Positions 6,997 to 16,952 are shown, counted from the first letter of the stretch. The stretch: 46,047 bases of DNA from Clostridia bacterium (GCA_017523925.1 JAFWVQ010000060.1:1-46047); one strand, 5' to 3'. Translations and numbers: made by a program. Notes: a model not told the origin generated them from the sequence alone.

Positions 6997-8007
6997 ATGG
7001 GAAGGATGAAACTTCTTTCAAACGTTATAAACAACGCCACCAACCAGGTGGAGGGATTCTGCATCGTTAAAAGCGTTCAGCTCAAGCTGAACGTCAAGGG
7101 TGCTGAGTATCTTGATTTTATTATCGCCGATGCAGAGGGCGAGATCAGCGCCAAGCTTTGGGATTATTCGAGCGCCGTGCACGGGACCTACTCCTCCGGT
7201 GAGATAATCAAGGTGCGCGGGACCGTCAACATCTACCGCGATCAGGAGCAGCTCAAGATCGACCGTATCCGCAAGATGACGGACAGCGACGACGTGGATC
7301 TTTCGACGATCGTTGCCGAGCCGCCCATCGACGGTGAGTTCCTCTACAAAACGCTTTTCGACTTTGCTGCCACCTTCGAAGACGGAGATATCGCTTCTTT
7401 GACAAGATATCTTCTCGCTGCGAATAAGGAAAGGATGATCAAATACCCCGCTGCGCTTCGCCTGCACCACGCGCACAAGGGCGGGCTGGTGTTCCATACC
7501 CACACTATGCTTGAGCTTGCGAAGAAGACCGTTGAGGTGTATTCGGCCATCTACCCCGAGCTGTCAAGCGACCTTGTTTATTCGGGCGTCATACTTCACG
7601 ACATCGCAAAGACCGCCGAACTCGAGGTTGGCCCGCTTGGGCTTGCGACCGCCTATACTCCCGAAGGTCAGCTTCTTGGTCATATCACCATGGGCGTTTC
7701 GATGATCGAAAGCGCGGCCGCCGAGCTCGGCATCCCGAACGAGAAGGCGATGCTGCTTGCGCACATCCTGCTTTCTCATCACGGCGTGGCGGAGTTCGGC
7801 TCACCGAAGTTTCCCATGTTTCCCGAGGCGGAGATCGTTTCCACGGTCGACACGCTCGACGCAAAGCTCTACGAGATGTTCGACGCGCTCTCGAGCGTTC
7901 AGATAGGCGGTTTCTCTGACAGGCAGTGGGCGCTGGACAATAGGCTCCTTTACCGTCACGGTCACGGCATAGTGGCAAAGGAAGACGGCTCGGCCGTCGA
8001 TGAATGA
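6997..8007 (+). CDS. yhaM: 3'-5' exoribonuclease YhaM-type (OB-fold + HD domain)
   Basis: This 336-aa protein has an N-terminal OB-fold nucleic-acid-binding domain (about residues 10-95, with VEGFCIVKSVQLKLN and GEISAKLWDY). An HD-superfamily metal-dependent phosphodiesterase domain follows (about 150-300), with HKGGLVFHTHTMLELA, GVILHDIAKTAEL and LAHILLSHHG supplying the metal-binding His/Asp residues. This is the YhaM/CBF1 arrangement: a 3'-to-5' exonuclease acting on RNA and single-stranded DNA. ATG 6997 is preferred over GTG 6991 because GAGG lies immediately before it. Length matches the family. Confidence 0.9.
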   Translation: MGRMKLLSNVINNATNQVEGFCIVKSVQLKLNVKGAEYLDFIIADAEGEISAKLWDYSSAVHGTYSSGEIIKVRGTVNIYRDQEQLKIDRIRKMTDSDDVDLSTIVAEPPIDGEFLYKTLFDFAATFEDGDIASLTRYLLAANKERMIKYPAALRLHHAHKGGLVFHTHTMLELAKKTVEVYSAIYPELSSDLVYSGVILHDIAKTAELEVGPLGLATAYTPEGQLLGHITMGVSMIESAAAELGIPNEKAMLLAHILLSHHGVAEFGSPKFPMFPEAEIVSTVDTLDAKLYEMFDALSSVQIGGFSDRQWALDNRLLYRHGHGIVAKEDGSAVDE

Positions 8008-8069
8008 TCCCCTTCAAACCGGCGTTTGGCGTTTAAATAAAAATCAATCGAAAGAATCGGTATAGAGAA

Positions 8070-9245
8070 ATGGAAAAACAAAGAAGACTTTTCACCTCCG
8101 AGTCCGTAACGGAGGGACATCCCGACAAGGTTTGCGATAAGATCGCTGACACCGTTCTGGATGAGATGCTCAAAAACGACCCCAACTCCCGCGTTGCATG
8201 CGAATGCTGCGCCACGACCGGCATGGTCATGGTAATGGGCGAGGTCACCACCAACTGCTACATCGACATACCCAAGCTCGTTCGCGACGTTGTGCTCGAC
8301 ATCGGCTACAACAAGCCCGAGTACGGCTTTGACGGCAAGGCGCTTGCTGTTATCAGCGCGCTGAACAGCCAATCACCCGACATCGCAATGGGTGTGGATA
8401 AGAGCTTTGAAGCCAAGCAGGGCGAGACCGGCGACGCTTTGGATATCGGCGCGGGCGACCAGGGAATGATGTTCGGATTTGCCTGCGACGAAACACCCGA
8501 GCTTATGCCGATGCCCATCAGCCTTGCACACAGGCTCGCAAGAAGGCTCACCGAGGTTCGCAAGAGCGGCATAGTCCCCCGTCTGCGCCCCGACGGCAAG
8601 AGCCAGGTCACCGTTGAGTACGATGAAAACAACCGTCCCATTCGGGTGGATACGGTCGTAATTTCCACGCAGCACGATCCGGACGTTGATATGGCTGCGC
8701 TTCGAGCCGACATCACCCGCGAAGTGATCAGAGCCGTCATCCCCTCCGGGCTGATGGACGATAATACCAAGATCTTCGTCAACCCGACCGGCCGTTTCGT
8801 TATCGGCGGTCCTCAGGGCGATTCGGGCCTCACCGGCAGAAAGATCATCGTGGATACCTATGGCGGCTACGGCCGTCACGGCGGCGGCAGCTTCTCGGGC
8901 AAGGACCCCACCAAGGTGGACCGCTCGGCAGCTTATGCGGCTCGCTATGCCGCAAAGAATATTGTGGCGCAGGGCTATGCAAAGCGCTGTGAGATCCAGC
9001 TTGCATATGCTATCGGCGTTGCAAAGCCCGTTTCTCTTCGCGTGGACACCTTCGGCACCGGCATTATGCCCGACAGCGAGCTTGAAGCCATGCTTTCCCG
9101 CAGCTTCGACTTCCGACCCGCCGCTATAATCCGCCACCTCGGTCTGCGCCGTCCCATCTATGCCAAGACCGCCGCTTACGGCCATTTCGGCAGGGAGGAT
9201 ATCGATCTTCCGTGGGAAAAGACCGATCTTGAGTTTATCAAGTAA
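8070..9245 (+). CDS. metK: S-adenosylmethionine synthetase
   Basis: The 391-aa enzyme makes S-adenosylmethionine from methionine and ATP, with release of phosphate and pyrophosphate. The family motifs are intact: [19 protein letters not shown] near the N-terminus, [13 protein letters not shown] around residue 128-140, and the P-loop-like [19 protein letters not shown] around 270-288. The length is normal. Only about 60 nt separate it from yhaM, so no SAM riboswitch fits there. The ribosome site (AGAGAA) is weak. Confidence 0.97.
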   Translation: MEKQRRLFTSESVTEGHPDKVCDKIADTVLDEMLKNDPNSRVACECCATTGMVMVMGEVTTNCYIDIPKLVRDVVLDIGYNKPEYGFDGKALAVISALNSQSPDIAMGVDKSFEAKQGETGDALDIGAGDQGMMFGFACDETPELMPMPISLAHRLARRLTEVRKSGIVPRLRPDGKSQVTVEYDENNRPIRVDTVVISTQHDPDVDMAALRADITREVIRAVIPSGLMDDNTKIFVNPTGRFVIGGPQGDSGLTGRKIIVDTYGGYGRHGGGSFSGKDPTKVDRSAAYAARYAAKNIVAQGYAKRCEIQLAYAIGVAKPVSLRVDTFGTGIMPDSELEAMLSRSFDFRPAAIIRHLGLRRPIYAKTAAYGHFGREDIDLPWEKTDLEFIK

Positions 9246-9296
9246 CCCGTTTTTAGGTTTTTCGCGACCGAGCGCTTATACTTCACCTGCATTCTT

Positions 9297-9326
9297 CCGG
9301 GCAGACACAAGGCGTGTTCTGCCCGG
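9297..9326 (+). terminator. Probable metK terminator hairpin
   Basis: CCGGGCAGA pairs with TCTGCCCGG around a loop that can pair further (CAC/GTG). It is followed by a short T-run (TTT). The strong stem and its position after metK fit a terminator. Confidence 0.6.
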
Positions 9327-9425
9327 TTTGCGGTAGTTTCAAGTGCTTTGCACCCCTATTTAAGCACACCCTGTTCCCTTTTTAGCCCTTCCCCCGCCTG
9401 TTTTTCGTATATAACACAAATATTA

Positions 9426-9454
9426 TTTACACAGTTTGCGATCTGTGTTATAAT
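9426..9454 (+). promoter_or_regulatory. Promoter of tig-clpP-clpX
   Basis: TTTACA (9426-9431), 17 nt, TATAAT (9449-9454). Near-consensus sigma-A promoter, placing the transcript start about 80 nt before the tig ATG. Confidence 0.8.
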
Positions 9455-9544
9455 AAGCTATTGTGGACGTTTATCGAAACAGTGTAAACGCCTGTTCTAA
9501 TGATAATCTGCGGCTAAATGCCGCTAACCAATTTGGAGGAAACT

Positions 9545-10837
9545 ATGTCTGAACTCATCAAGGTCGAAAACGGAAAGGCCACTCTTGCTCTTAATATCCC
9601 GAAAGAGGATTATGTTTCTGCGCTTGAAAGCGCGTATCGCCGTCTTGGCCACAAATACCGTGTTCCCGGCTTCCGCGCCGGAAAAGCTCCCCGCAAGGTC
9701 ATCGAGCAGAACTACGGCATGGATGCTTTTTGGGATAACGAGCTCGACGCCTGCGTGCAGAAGGCGTATTCCGATGCGATAAGCGAGCATGGTCTTGCTC
9801 CCGAGCTTCAGCCCAACATCGAGTTCACCGAGGTTTCCGAGGAGACCGGAGTTTCTTTGACCGCTGAGGTAGTCCTTCGCCCCATCGTTACGCTCGGCCA
9901 GTATAAGGGTATAGAAGCCCCCGCCATAGAGTATAATGTATCCGACGAAGAGGTCGATGCCGAGATCCTCAAGCGCCGTCAGGCCGTTTCCACCATGGAA
10001 AGCGTCGATCGTCCCGTTGAGGATGGCGATGAAGTTGCTTTCGACTTCGCAGGCTATCTTGACGGCGAACAGTTCGAGGGCGGCTCCGCCGAGAACTTCT
10101 CTCTGCGTATTGGTTCGCATACCTTCATCCCCGGCTTCGAGGAGCAGATGGTCGGCATGACCGTCGGCGAGGAGCGCGATCTCAATGTGACCTTCCCCGA
10201 GGATTATCAGGCTGAAAACCTCGCAGGCAAGCCCGTGGTTTTCAAGGTCAAGGTGCATTCCATCAGCGTTGAGAAGATCCCCGAGCTTGACGATGAGTTC
10301 GTTAAGGATACCTCCGAGTTCGACACCGTGGACGAGTATAGGGCTGCGGTTCGCAAGGAGCTCGAGGACGCCGCTGAGGAAAGAGCTAAGAACGAGCGCA
10401 TCAACGCCATCGTACAGAAGGCTGTGGACAACGCCGAGGTCGAGATCCACGAGGATATTATCGATGAAGAGGTACACGCGCAGATCCACCGCTTCGAGAA
10501 CCAGCTCAGACAGCTCGGCACCACGCTCGAAGGCTATCTTGAGTATGCTCAGCTCTCCATGGACGATCTCCACAGGGATTACGAGGAGGCCGCAAAGCGC
10601 AATCTCAAGGCTCAGTACGTTCTCTTCGCCATTATCGACGAGGAGAAGCTCGAGCCCTCCGATGAGGATTTCATCGCCGCTATCAAGCGTTCCGACGCGG
10701 CAAGGCGCGAGCATTGGGACGACGAAAAGATCGCCGCCGAGCTTGAGAAGAATCGCTTCAGGTATGCTTCCCAGGCGCTCAACGAGGCGCTTATCCGCTT
10801 CCTTGTTGAGAATTCCGTTGAAGCAAAGGCAGACTAA
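9545..10837 (+). CDS. tig: Trigger factor (ribosome-associated chaperone/prolyl isomerase)
   Basis: The 430-aa protein binds the ribosome exit tunnel and shields nascent chains. The ribosome-docking loop GFRAGKAPRKVIEQNYG is at about residues 44-60. An FKBP-type peptidyl-prolyl isomerase domain follows (about 150-240, DGDEVAFDFAGYLDGEQFEGG), then the helical C-terminal substrate arms. ATG 9545 is chosen because TTTGGAGGAAACT precedes it; an upstream in-frame ATG (9518) has no ribosome site. It heads the classic tig-clpP-clpX protein-quality-control cluster, with its own promoter. Confidence 0.97.
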   Translation: MSELIKVENGKATLALNIPKEDYVSALESAYRRLGHKYRVPGFRAGKAPRKVIEQNYGMDAFWDNELDACVQKAYSDAISEHGLAPELQPNIEFTEVSEETGVSLTAEVVLRPIVTLGQYKGIEAPAIEYNVSDEEVDAEILKRRQAVSTMESVDRPVEDGDEVAFDFAGYLDGEQFEGGSAENFSLRIGSHTFIPGFEEQMVGMTVGEERDLNVTFPEDYQAENLAGKPVVFKVKVHSISVEKIPELDDEFVKDTSEFDTVDEYRAAVRKELEDAAEERAKNERINAIVQKAVDNAEVEIHEDIIDEEVHAQIHRFENQLRQLGTTLEGYLEYAQLSMDDLHRDYEEAAKRNLKAQYVLFAIIDEEKLEPSDEDFIAAIKRSDAARREHWDDEKIAAELEKNRFRYASQALNEALIRFLVENSVEAKAD

Positions 10838-10894
10838 TCGCCGCGGCTTTAGCGGCGCCATCTTTAAACAAACATTCGTAAAGGAGGTCTGAAC

Positions 10895-11482
10895 ATGAGC
10901 GGACTTATACCTATTGTAGTTGAACAAACCAGCAAGGGCGAAAGATCGTACGACATCTATTCCCGCCTCTTGAAGGACAGGATCATCTTCCTTGGCGGCC
11001 CCGTCACCGACGATGAGGCCAATCTGATCATCGCTCAGATGCTTTTCCTCGAGGCCGACGATCCCGACAAGGACATCTACCTCTATATAAACAGCCCCGG
11101 CGGCAGCGTTTCGGCCGGTCTCGCAATATACGATACTATGCAGTATATCCGCTGCGAGGTCTCCACCATCTGTGTGGGTCTTGCGGCTTCGATGGGCGCT
11201 TTCCTTCTTGCAGCCGGCGCTAAGGGCAAGCGCAAGAGCCTGCCGAACAGCGAGATCATGATCCATCAGCCCATGGGCGGCGCTCAGGGTCAGGCAAGCG
11301 ATATCAAGATCCAGGCGGAGCAGATCATCAAGATTCGTGCGAAGCTCAACGAGATCCTTTCCGCGAGGACCGGCAAGAGCATCGAGCAGGTCTCGTTCGA
11401 TACCGATCGCGATAATTATATGACTGCCGAAGAGGCGCTTGAATACGGTATTATTGACGAGATCGTTCCTCCCAAGCGTTAA
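10895..11482 (+). CDS. clpP: ATP-dependent Clp protease proteolytic subunit
   Basis: The 195-aa serine peptidase forms a double heptameric barrel that degrades substrates unfolded by ClpX or other Clp ATPases. The catalytic triad is visible: Ser99 in LAASMGAFL, His124 in MIHQPMGG, and Asp172 in the [10 protein letters not shown] segment. The oxyanion Gly pair is in INSPGGSV. An AAAGGAGG site precedes ATG 10895. It lies 57 nt after tig and 75 nt before clpX. A short GCCGC/GCGGC hairpin sits between tig and clpP (10842-10857) without a T-run. Confidence 0.98.
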   Translation: MSGLIPIVVEQTSKGERSYDIYSRLLKDRIIFLGGPVTDDEANLIIAQMLFLEADDPDKDIYLYINSPGGSVSAGLAIYDTMQYIRCEVSTICVGLAASMGAFLLAAGAKGKRKSLPNSEIMIHQPMGGAQGQASDIKIQAEQIIKIRAKLNEILSARTGKSIEQVSFDTDRDNYMTAEEALEYGIIDEIVPPKR

Positions 11483-11557
11483 ATCGTTCCCAAGAGGTAA
11501 AATAAGCAGGCGGATTACATGCGGATCCGCCGAAGTAAGGTAAGGTTAAGTTAAATA

Positions 11558-12835
11558 ATGGCAAAACACAACGAAAACGATTCCATCAAATGCTCCTTCT
11601 GCGGCAAGTCGAGAAGCGAGGTCGATCGCATTCTCGCCGGCCCCGGAGTGTACATCTGCAACGAATGCATCGAGGTTTGCCGGGAGATCCTTGAGGATCA
11701 CCCCGTTGCCGCCGACGTTGAAGTTGACAGGGCCGTGGAGCTTCCCAAGCCCAAGAGCATAGTTGCCGCGCTCGATGATTACGTGATCGGTCAGGAGCAC
11801 GCAAAGCGCGCGCTTGCAGTGGCCGTTTACAACCACTATAAGCGCATCTATGCCAAGAAAACGACGACAGAGGCCGAGCTCGGCAAGAGCAACATCGTTA
11901 TGCTCGGCCCCACCGGCTGCGGCAAGACCCTGCTTGCGGAAACGCTTGCAAGGATACTCGACGTGCCCTTCGCCGTGGCCGATGCTACAGCTCTCACCGA
12001 AGCGGGCTACGTCGGCGAGGACGTTGAAAACATCCTGCTCAAGCTTCTTCAGGCCTGCGATTACGACGTAGAGCGCGCCCAAAAGGGCATCATCTATATC
12101 GACGAGATCGACAAGATCGCGAGAAAGAGCGAGAACCCCTCCATCACGCGCGACGTTTCCGGCGAGGGCGTTCAGCAGGCGCTTTTGAAGATACTCGAAG
12201 GCACCGTGGCTTCCGTACCCCCGCAGGGCGGCAGGAAACATCCGCATCAGGAGTTCATACAGATCGACACTACAAACATCCTCTTCATCTGCGGCGGCGC
12301 TTTTGCGGGCATCGAGTCCATCATACAGAAGCGCACCGGTAAAAAGAACATGGGCTTTGGCGCGGATATCCAGTCCAACGTCAAAAAGGATATCGGCGAA
12401 ACGCTCAAGGATATCATGCCCGAGGATCTTCTCAAGTTCGGTCTTATCCCCGAGTTCATCGGCCGCGTTCCGGTCATCGTTACGCTCGATCAGCTTACCG
12501 AGGAAGCTATGCTCAGCATACTCACGCAGCCCAAGAACGCGCTCGTGAAGCAGTATAAGCGTCTGTTTGAGATGGACGAAGTGCAGCTCGAATTCGAGCC
12601 CGAAGCGCTCAGCGAGATCGCAAGGCTCACCATTAAGCGCAACACGGGCGCAAGAGGTCTTCGTGCCATACTTGAGGACATCATGCTGCCCATCATGTAC
12701 GAGACCCCTTCAAGGGACGATATCGAAAAGGTCGTAATTACCTATAAGACCGTCACTAAGGAAGAGGAGCCTAAATACATCTATCGCAGCATCGTGCCCG
12801 GAGCGGCTGACGATGACGAGGATAAGATAGCCTAA
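11558..12835 (+). CDS. clpX: ATP-dependent Clp protease ATP-binding subunit ClpX
   Basis: The 425-aa AAA+ unfoldase feeds substrates into ClpP. The N-terminal C4 zinc-binding domain is at about residues 10-40 (CSFCGKS...CNECIEVC). The Walker A motif GPTGCGKT lies near 118-125, the GYVGED pore loop near 150, Walker B IIYIDEID near 178-185, and the C-terminal sensor/ClpP-docking domain follows. Length is typical. A GGCGGAT/ATCCGCC hairpin (11509-11531) lies in the clpP-clpX gap and could tune relative expression. The ribosome site upstream of ATG 11558 is weak (AAGG). Confidence 0.98.
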   Translation: MAKHNENDSIKCSFCGKSRSEVDRILAGPGVYICNECIEVCREILEDHPVAADVEVDRAVELPKPKSIVAALDDYVIGQEHAKRALAVAVYNHYKRIYAKKTTTEAELGKSNIVMLGPTGCGKTLLAETLARILDVPFAVADATALTEAGYVGEDVENILLKLLQACDYDVERAQKGIIYIDEIDKIARKSENPSITRDVSGEGVQQALLKILEGTVASVPPQGGRKHPHQEFIQIDTTNILFICGGAFAGIESIIQKRTGKKNMGFGADIQSNVKKDIGETLKDIMPEDLLKFGLIPEFIGRVPVIVTLDQLTEEAMLSILTQPKNALVKQYKRLFEMDEVQLEFEPEALSEIARLTIKRNTGARGLRAILEDIMLPIMYETPSRDDIEKVVITYKTVTKEEEPKYIYRSIVPGAADDDEDKIA

Positions 12836-12864
12836 TTGAAATTAGCTTACGTTTTGGAGGAAAA

Positions 12865-13626
12865 ATGAAGATCATCCGCGCTGAATTCAACGGAGAATGC
12901 TTTTACGGCGTTCTGAATGGCGAAGAGGTCCTGCGCCTCAAATCCGCCCCCTACGACGCAATCGAATACACCGGCGAGAAGCTGAAGCTCAGCGAAGTAG
13001 TGCTTCTTCCTCCCGCCGAGCCCTCCAAGATCGTTTGTATCGGCAAGAACTATAAAGCGCATGCAGATGAGATGGGCGAGGGTCAGCCGCCCGAGCCGGT
13101 GCTGTTCATCAAGCCGAATACCTGCATCGTTTATGATGGTGAAGATGTGGTTTACCCCGAGATGAGCAATCGCGTTGATTATGAGGGCGAGCTCGGTGTG
13201 GTCATCGGCAAACGCGCAAGCAAGGTCCAAAAGGGTCATGCTGCCGAATACATCCTCGGCTACACCTGTCTCAACGACGTGACCGCGAGGGATATTCAAA
13301 AATCCCCGACACAGGGCACGCAGTGGACGCGCGGCAAGGGCTTCGACACCTTCTGCCCCATCGGACCCCATATCGAGACCGAACTGGACGCGCAGAACGT
13401 TGAGCTTGAAACACGCCTGAACGGCGAGGTCAAGCAGCATTCGAACACGAATCTTATGACCCATGGCATCGACAGCCTGATCTGCTTCATCACCGAGGGT
13501 ATGACGCTTCTGCCCGGCGATATTGTTGCAACGGGAACTCCCGAGGGCATCGGCAGCATGCAGCGCGGCGACGTTGTTGAGGTCGAGATTGAGGGTATCG
13601 GCACCTTGAAAAACCGAATAATCTGA
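12865..13626 (+). CDS. Fumarylacetoacetate hydrolase (FAH) family protein
   Basis: The 253-aa protein has an N-terminal cap region (about residues 1-55), then the FAH fold. The fold carries IVCIGKNYKAHADEMG, VDYEGELGVVIGK (the E-x-E pair of metal ligands), YTCLNDVTARDIQ and ATGTPEGIG. Members hydrolyse or decarboxylate acylpyruvates and related beta-diketo acids; the closest bacterial types act as oxaloacetate decarboxylase or acylpyruvase. The substrate cannot be told from sequence. It has a GGAGG site, lies 29 nt after clpX and is followed by a strong terminator. Confidence 0.9.
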   Translation: MKIIRAEFNGECFYGVLNGEEVLRLKSAPYDAIEYTGEKLKLSEVVLLPPAEPSKIVCIGKNYKAHADEMGEGQPPEPVLFIKPNTCIVYDGEDVVYPEMSNRVDYEGELGVVIGKRASKVQKGHAAEYILGYTCLNDVTARDIQKSPTQGTQWTRGKGFDTFCPIGPHIETELDAQNVELETRLNGEVKQHSNTNLMTHGIDSLICFITEGMTLLPGDIVATGTPEGIGSMQRGDVVEVEIEGIGTLKNRII

Positions 13627-13635
13627 TCATAGAAT

Positions 13636-13666
13636 GCGCCGCCGTGAATCGGCGGCGCGTTTTGTT
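13636..13666 (+). terminator. Intrinsic terminator after the FAH gene
   Basis: GCGCCGCCG (13636-13644) and CGGCGGCGC (13650-13658) form a 9-bp GC stem with loop TGAAT. It is followed by GTTTTGTT. Confidence 0.85.
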
Positions 13667-13714
13667 ATACATTATCAATTCAAACACTACTCTGATCGAG
13701 GACTTTGGAATACA

Positions 13715-15448
13715 ATGGACGGACTTACACTTGCCGCTTCGGTGGCTGAGATAAAAATGGCGCTTGAAGGCGGAAGGATCGAGAAGATACAGCAGCCCGA
13801 AAAATACGAGCTGCTGTTTTCGGTGCATTCAAGGAGCGGAAACCACAGGCTTCTTATTTCGTCATCCTCCGAGAACTGCCGTATGCAGTTGACGAATGAG
13901 AAGCGCCCCTCCCCCATCGACGCTCCGAATTTTCTCATGCTTCTTAGGAAGCATCTTACAGGAGCGCGGATCACTTCCATCGAGCAGCCAAGGCATGACC
14001 GAATCGTGCTGATTCACTTTGAAGGCTTCACCGAATTGAGCGACAGCACGAGCTTTACGCTCGCCTGCGAGATCATGGGCAGGCACTCGAACATAATTTT
14101 GATCGATAAGGACGGAATGATCCTCGATTCGATACGCCGCGTCTCGGCGGGCATGAGCAGCGTTCGCCTCGTGCTTCCGAGGCTCAAATACGAGTTTCCT
14201 CCCATGCAGGATAAGCTCGATCCCGCGGAGATGACCGCCGAAGCGCTTGTAAATATGCTTATGGGTTCCGAACGATACGAAAAAGCGCTTTCAAACGCGA
14301 TCTGCGGGCTCTCTCCTGCCGTTGCCGGTCTGATGATCGAGCATCTTAAAGCCGAGCTTAATTGCGGTGAGCTATGTCTTGGCGAAGGCGAGTACGATAG
14401 GTTGAACGAGCCTGAGAAATGCGTGCCGCTTGCCGAAGCTGTTGTGAATTTTTATGACGATTTACTTGCGGGAAGGCAAAAGCCTGCCATTGTAAAACGC
14501 GGCGAAAAGAGCGTGCTGCTTCCGTTTACTCCGTATGGCTATCCGGCTGAAAGCTTTGAGCGCATCCTCGATGCCGCCGATGAATTCTATCGCCAGCGCG
14601 CCGAAGGCGAGAGCGTAAAAAGGCGCACAACTTCGCTTGAAAAAGTCCTTACAAGCGCCATATCGCGCCTTGAGCGTAAGGCGGATAAGTTTGCTTTTGC
14701 AATAGGCGATGAAGCGGAAATAGAGCGCTTGAGGCTCTGCGGCGAGCTCATCACCGCAAATATGTACGCCATACCCGATCGCGCGAGTGTGGCTGTTGTT
14801 GAAAACTATTATACCGACCCTCCCGAGCGCGTCCGCATCGAGCTTGACCCGATGCTGTCCGCTTCGGATAACGCGCAGCTATACTATAAAAAGTACCGCA
14901 AGGCAAAATCAGCTCGCGATATTGCGCTCGTTATGCATAAAGAAACGCTCGACGAGCTCGAATATCTTCGCGGCATACTCGCTTCGCTCTCGGAATGCCT
15001 GACGGATTCCGACTTCGACGAGGTGCGCTCCGAACTCGCTTCCGGCGGCTACATCCGCGAAAACAGGCGTAAGCAGCAGAAACTGCCAAAGGCCAAGCCG
15101 CTTTCGTTCAGATCAAGCGACGGAACGGAGATACTGATCGGCAAGAACAATATTCAGAACGACAGGCTGACCTTCAAGGAGTCCTCAGCGGACGATATCT
15201 GGCTGCATACCAAGGATATCCACGGCTCACACGTTATCCTGCGCTGCGCAGGCAGCGAGCCCTCGGACGAGGCGCTTGTTGAGGCCGCGCAGCTTGCCGC
15301 ATATTATTCGCAGGCAAGGAACGCGCCATCGGTCCAGGTCGATTATACGCGAAGAAGATTCGTAAAGAAACCGAACGGTGCAAAGCCCGGCATGGTCATC
15401 TATACAAATCAAAAAACCATTATCGTATCGCCTAAGGCATCCGTATAG
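13715..15448 (+). CDS. rqcH: Rqc2 homologue RqcH (NFACT family)
   Basis: The 577-aa protein has an NFACT-N domain (about residues 1-200, with GRIEKIQQPEKYELLFSV and the APNFLMLLRKHL segment), a central coiled-coil region, and the C-terminal NFACT-R domain. That domain carries RSSDGTEILIGKNNIQND, DDIWLHTKDIHGSHVIL and the VDYTRRRFVKKPNGAKPGMV segment. RqcH binds obstructed 50S subunits and recruits tRNA-Ala to add C-terminal alanine tails to stalled peptides; older names are FbpA or fibronectin-binding protein. ATG 13715 aligns with the family N-terminus and has GAGGAC upstream. Confidence 0.95.
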   Translation: MDGLTLAASVAEIKMALEGGRIEKIQQPEKYELLFSVHSRSGNHRLLISSSSENCRMQLTNEKRPSPIDAPNFLMLLRKHLTGARITSIEQPRHDRIVLIHFEGFTELSDSTSFTLACEIMGRHSNIILIDKDGMILDSIRRVSAGMSSVRLVLPRLKYEFPPMQDKLDPAEMTAEALVNMLMGSERYEKALSNAICGLSPAVAGLMIEHLKAELNCGELCLGEGEYDRLNEPEKCVPLAEAVVNFYDDLLAGRQKPAIVKRGEKSVLLPFTPYGYPAESFERILDAADEFYRQRAEGESVKRRTTSLEKVLTSAISRLERKADKFAFAIGDEAEIERLRLCGELITANMYAIPDRASVAVVENYYTDPPERVRIELDPMLSASDNAQLYYKKYRKAKSARDIALVMHKETLDELEYLRGILASLSECLTDSDFDEVRSELASGGYIRENRRKQQKLPKAKPLSFRSSDGTEILIGKNNIQNDRLTFKESSADDIWLHTKDIHGSHVILRCAGSEPSDEALVEAAQLAAYYSQARNAPSVQVDYTRRRFVKKPNGAKPGMVIYTNQKTIIVSPKASV

Positions 15449-15459
15449 ACCGGCGAGTC

Positions 15460-15477
15460 GCGCGAAACCGCGCTTTT
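15460..15477 (+). terminator. Short GC hairpin with T4 after rqcH
   Basis: GCGCG (15460-15464) / CGCGC (15469-15473), loop AAAC, then TTTT. It lies between the convergent rqcH and gpr genes. Confidence 0.5.
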
Positions 15478-16396
15478 AAGCTATAAGGCTGCGAACGCGC
15501 TCAAGATCGCCGCCGAACATGGCTGAGTTGATCGCGTTTGCGATTATTCGAGCCATATCCGCAACTATCGCGTCGATATCCTTCGGCGTTACGATCATAT
15601 CGTCGAGCTGCTTCTCCGTAACGCTTTCGGCAAGCAGCTTCAATTTTTCCTCGTCTGCGTGAAGACCGGTCTCGTTCGCCATCAAAGAGAGCGTGTCCCT
15701 TGTTATCGTGGCGGCGCGCACGACCAGCGGCACGCCTATCGCGATGACCGGCACACCGAGGCTTTCAAGGCTCAGCTCCGCTCTTTGATTGCCAACGCCC
15801 GAGCCGGGGCTTATCCCCGCATCGGTAAGCTGAACGGTCGTGCTGATCCTTGCGGCGCGCCTTGACGCAAGCGCGTCTATCGCTATGATACGATCGGGCC
15901 GCACACGCTCCACAACGCCCTTTACAATATCCATCGTTTCAACGCCGGTAACACCGAGCACTCCGGGCGCTATGGCGCAGATGCCCGGCAGCTCGAAATC
16001 AAAGGCTTCCGGCACGAACTGTTTAACGTGCCGTGTTACAAGTATGTTCTCTACCACGCGCGGTCCGAGCGAATCGGGCGTTACTCCCCTGTTCCCAAGA
16101 CCGACTATGAGCGCTGTGCAGTTCTTTATATCCAATCGCATCAGCTTCAAAAGCTCAGTGCTGAGCCGTGTTTCGACCGCTTCGAACAGATCGAGCGGAC
16201 GAGCGGTGAGTGCGCGTGCATCCAAGGTGACGTATCTGCCCATCGCTTTTCCGATGAGTCTTGCGGCCTTTGCGTCAAGGATCCCGATCCTCTTGATCTC
16301 GATCTCGCCATCCGTTTCTGTTTGTTCGACAACGCCCTCTATATCCGGCGAAAGCTCGCGAAGCTCCGCTGCAAGGTCGGTATAGATACCGTTCAT
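15476..16396 (-). CDS. gpr: Germination protease GPR
   Basis: The 306-aa protein matches the spore germination endopeptidase that degrades small acid-soluble proteins after germination. Family features are the N-terminal YTDLAAELRE segment near the self-processing site, ALIVGLGNRGVTPDSLGPRVV, GICAIAPGVLGVTGVET and the PDRIIAIDALASR stretch. Its presence means the organism makes endospores. It is single-gene, convergent with rqcH, and starts at ATG 16396 with a GGAGG site. A sigma-F/G-type promoter is plausible upstream. Confidence 0.96.
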   Translation of the reverse strand: MNGIYTDLAAELRELSPDIEGVVEQTETDGEIEIKRIGILDAKAARLIGKAMGRYVTLDARALTARPLDLFEAVETRLSTELLKLMRLDIKNCTALIVGLGNRGVTPDSLGPRVVENILVTRHVKQFVPEAFDFELPGICAIAPGVLGVTGVETMDIVKGVVERVRPDRIIAIDALASRRAARISTTVQLTDAGISPGSGVGNQRAELSLESLGVPVIAIGVPLVVRAATITRDTLSLMANETGLHADEEKLKLLAESVTEKQLDDMIVTPKDIDAIVADMARIIANAINSAMFGGDLERVRSLIA

Positions 16397-16427
16397 ATTT
16401 CCTCCGTTTAAATCTAAACTTCCGTAC

Positions 16428-16457
16428 TATTATGCGCATTAGTAAGGTTATGGATAC
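16428..16457 (-). promoter_or_regulatory. Possible sigma-F/G forespore promoter of gpr
   Basis: On the minus strand CATAATA (16434-16428) fits the sigma-G -10 pattern CATnnTA. It is preceded at 18 nt by GTATC, close to the -35 pattern GnATR. gpr is a known forespore-regulon gene, so the match is plausible but short. Confidence 0.4.
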
Positions 16458-16514
16458 ACGCCGCGGAAGGCTTACAATATATTCAAAATATCTGAAAAAA
16501 TATCAATAAAGGGG

Positions 16515-16543
16515 TTGAAATTTCTTTCATACGGTGGTATAAT
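16515..16543 (+). promoter_or_regulatory. rpsT promoter
   Basis: TTGAAA (16515-16520), 17 nt, TATAAT (16538-16543). Near-consensus, about 35 nt before the rpsT start. Confidence 0.85.
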
Positions 16544-16579
16544 TGCGGTTGTTTGAGTATTTAAAGGAGGTGAACCGAT

Positions 16580-16840
16580 TTGGCAAACATTAAGTCAGCA
16601 ATGAAGCGCGTCAAGGTGTCCCGTCAGCAGAATCTGCGCAACCGCATGATCCTCTCCGCGACCAAAACCGCTATCAAGAGGTTTGACCAGGCTTTGGAGT
16701 CTAAAGACGAGGCTGCTATCGAAGAAGCGTATGTCGCCGCAGTCAGCAAGGTAGACAAAGCTGTTACCAAGGGCGTTATTCACAGGAACGCAGCCAATCG
16801 TAAAAAGGCTCAGCTTGCAAAAAAGCATGATGCCAAATAA
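16580..16840 (+). CDS. rpsT: 30S ribosomal protein S20
   Basis: This 86-aa basic helical protein binds 16S rRNA. The N-terminus (ANIKSAMKRVKVSRQQNLRN after the initiator) is characteristic of S20. Translation starts at TTG 16580, behind a near-perfect AAAGGAGGTGA site 7 nt away. A TTG start with a strong ribosome site is often seen for this gene. It is monocistronic, with its own promoter and terminator. Confidence 0.97.
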   Translation: MANIKSAMKRVKVSRQQNLRNRMILSATKTAIKRFDQALESKDEAAIEEAYVAAVSKVDKAVTKGVIHRNAANRKKAQLAKKHDAK

Positions 16841-16863
16841 GGTTTATCGTTGAATCGATAATT

Positions 16864-16896
16864 AAGAGCCGCCGAGCTGATCGGCGACTCTTTTTT
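16864..16896 (+). terminator. rpsT intrinsic terminator
   Basis: AGAG-C-CGCCGA and TCGGCG-A-CTCT form an 11-position stem with one mismatch, loop GCTGA, followed by six T. Confidence 0.9.
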
Positions 16897-16952
16897 GCAT
16901 CGAAAATCATGTAAGTTTTGTTTGTGCTTCGCTTCAGAGGAAAGGATGAAGT

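Larger units (their letters stand above)
9246..9544. other. Intergenic region metK-tig
   Basis: About 300 nt contain a hairpin that probably ends metK transcription (9297-9326) and the tig promoter (9426-9454). No coding sequence with support was seen. Confidence 0.7.

Noticed and set aside
8008..8069. A SAM riboswitch upstream of metK
   Set aside because: The 62-nt gap is too short for a SAM-I aptamer plus expression platform, and no conserved motif is visible.
9524..11266. A 580-codon minus-strand open frame opposite tig and clpP
   Set aside because: It is a mirror of two well-supported plus-strand genes and arises from their codon bias. It has no ribosome site and no recognisable domain.
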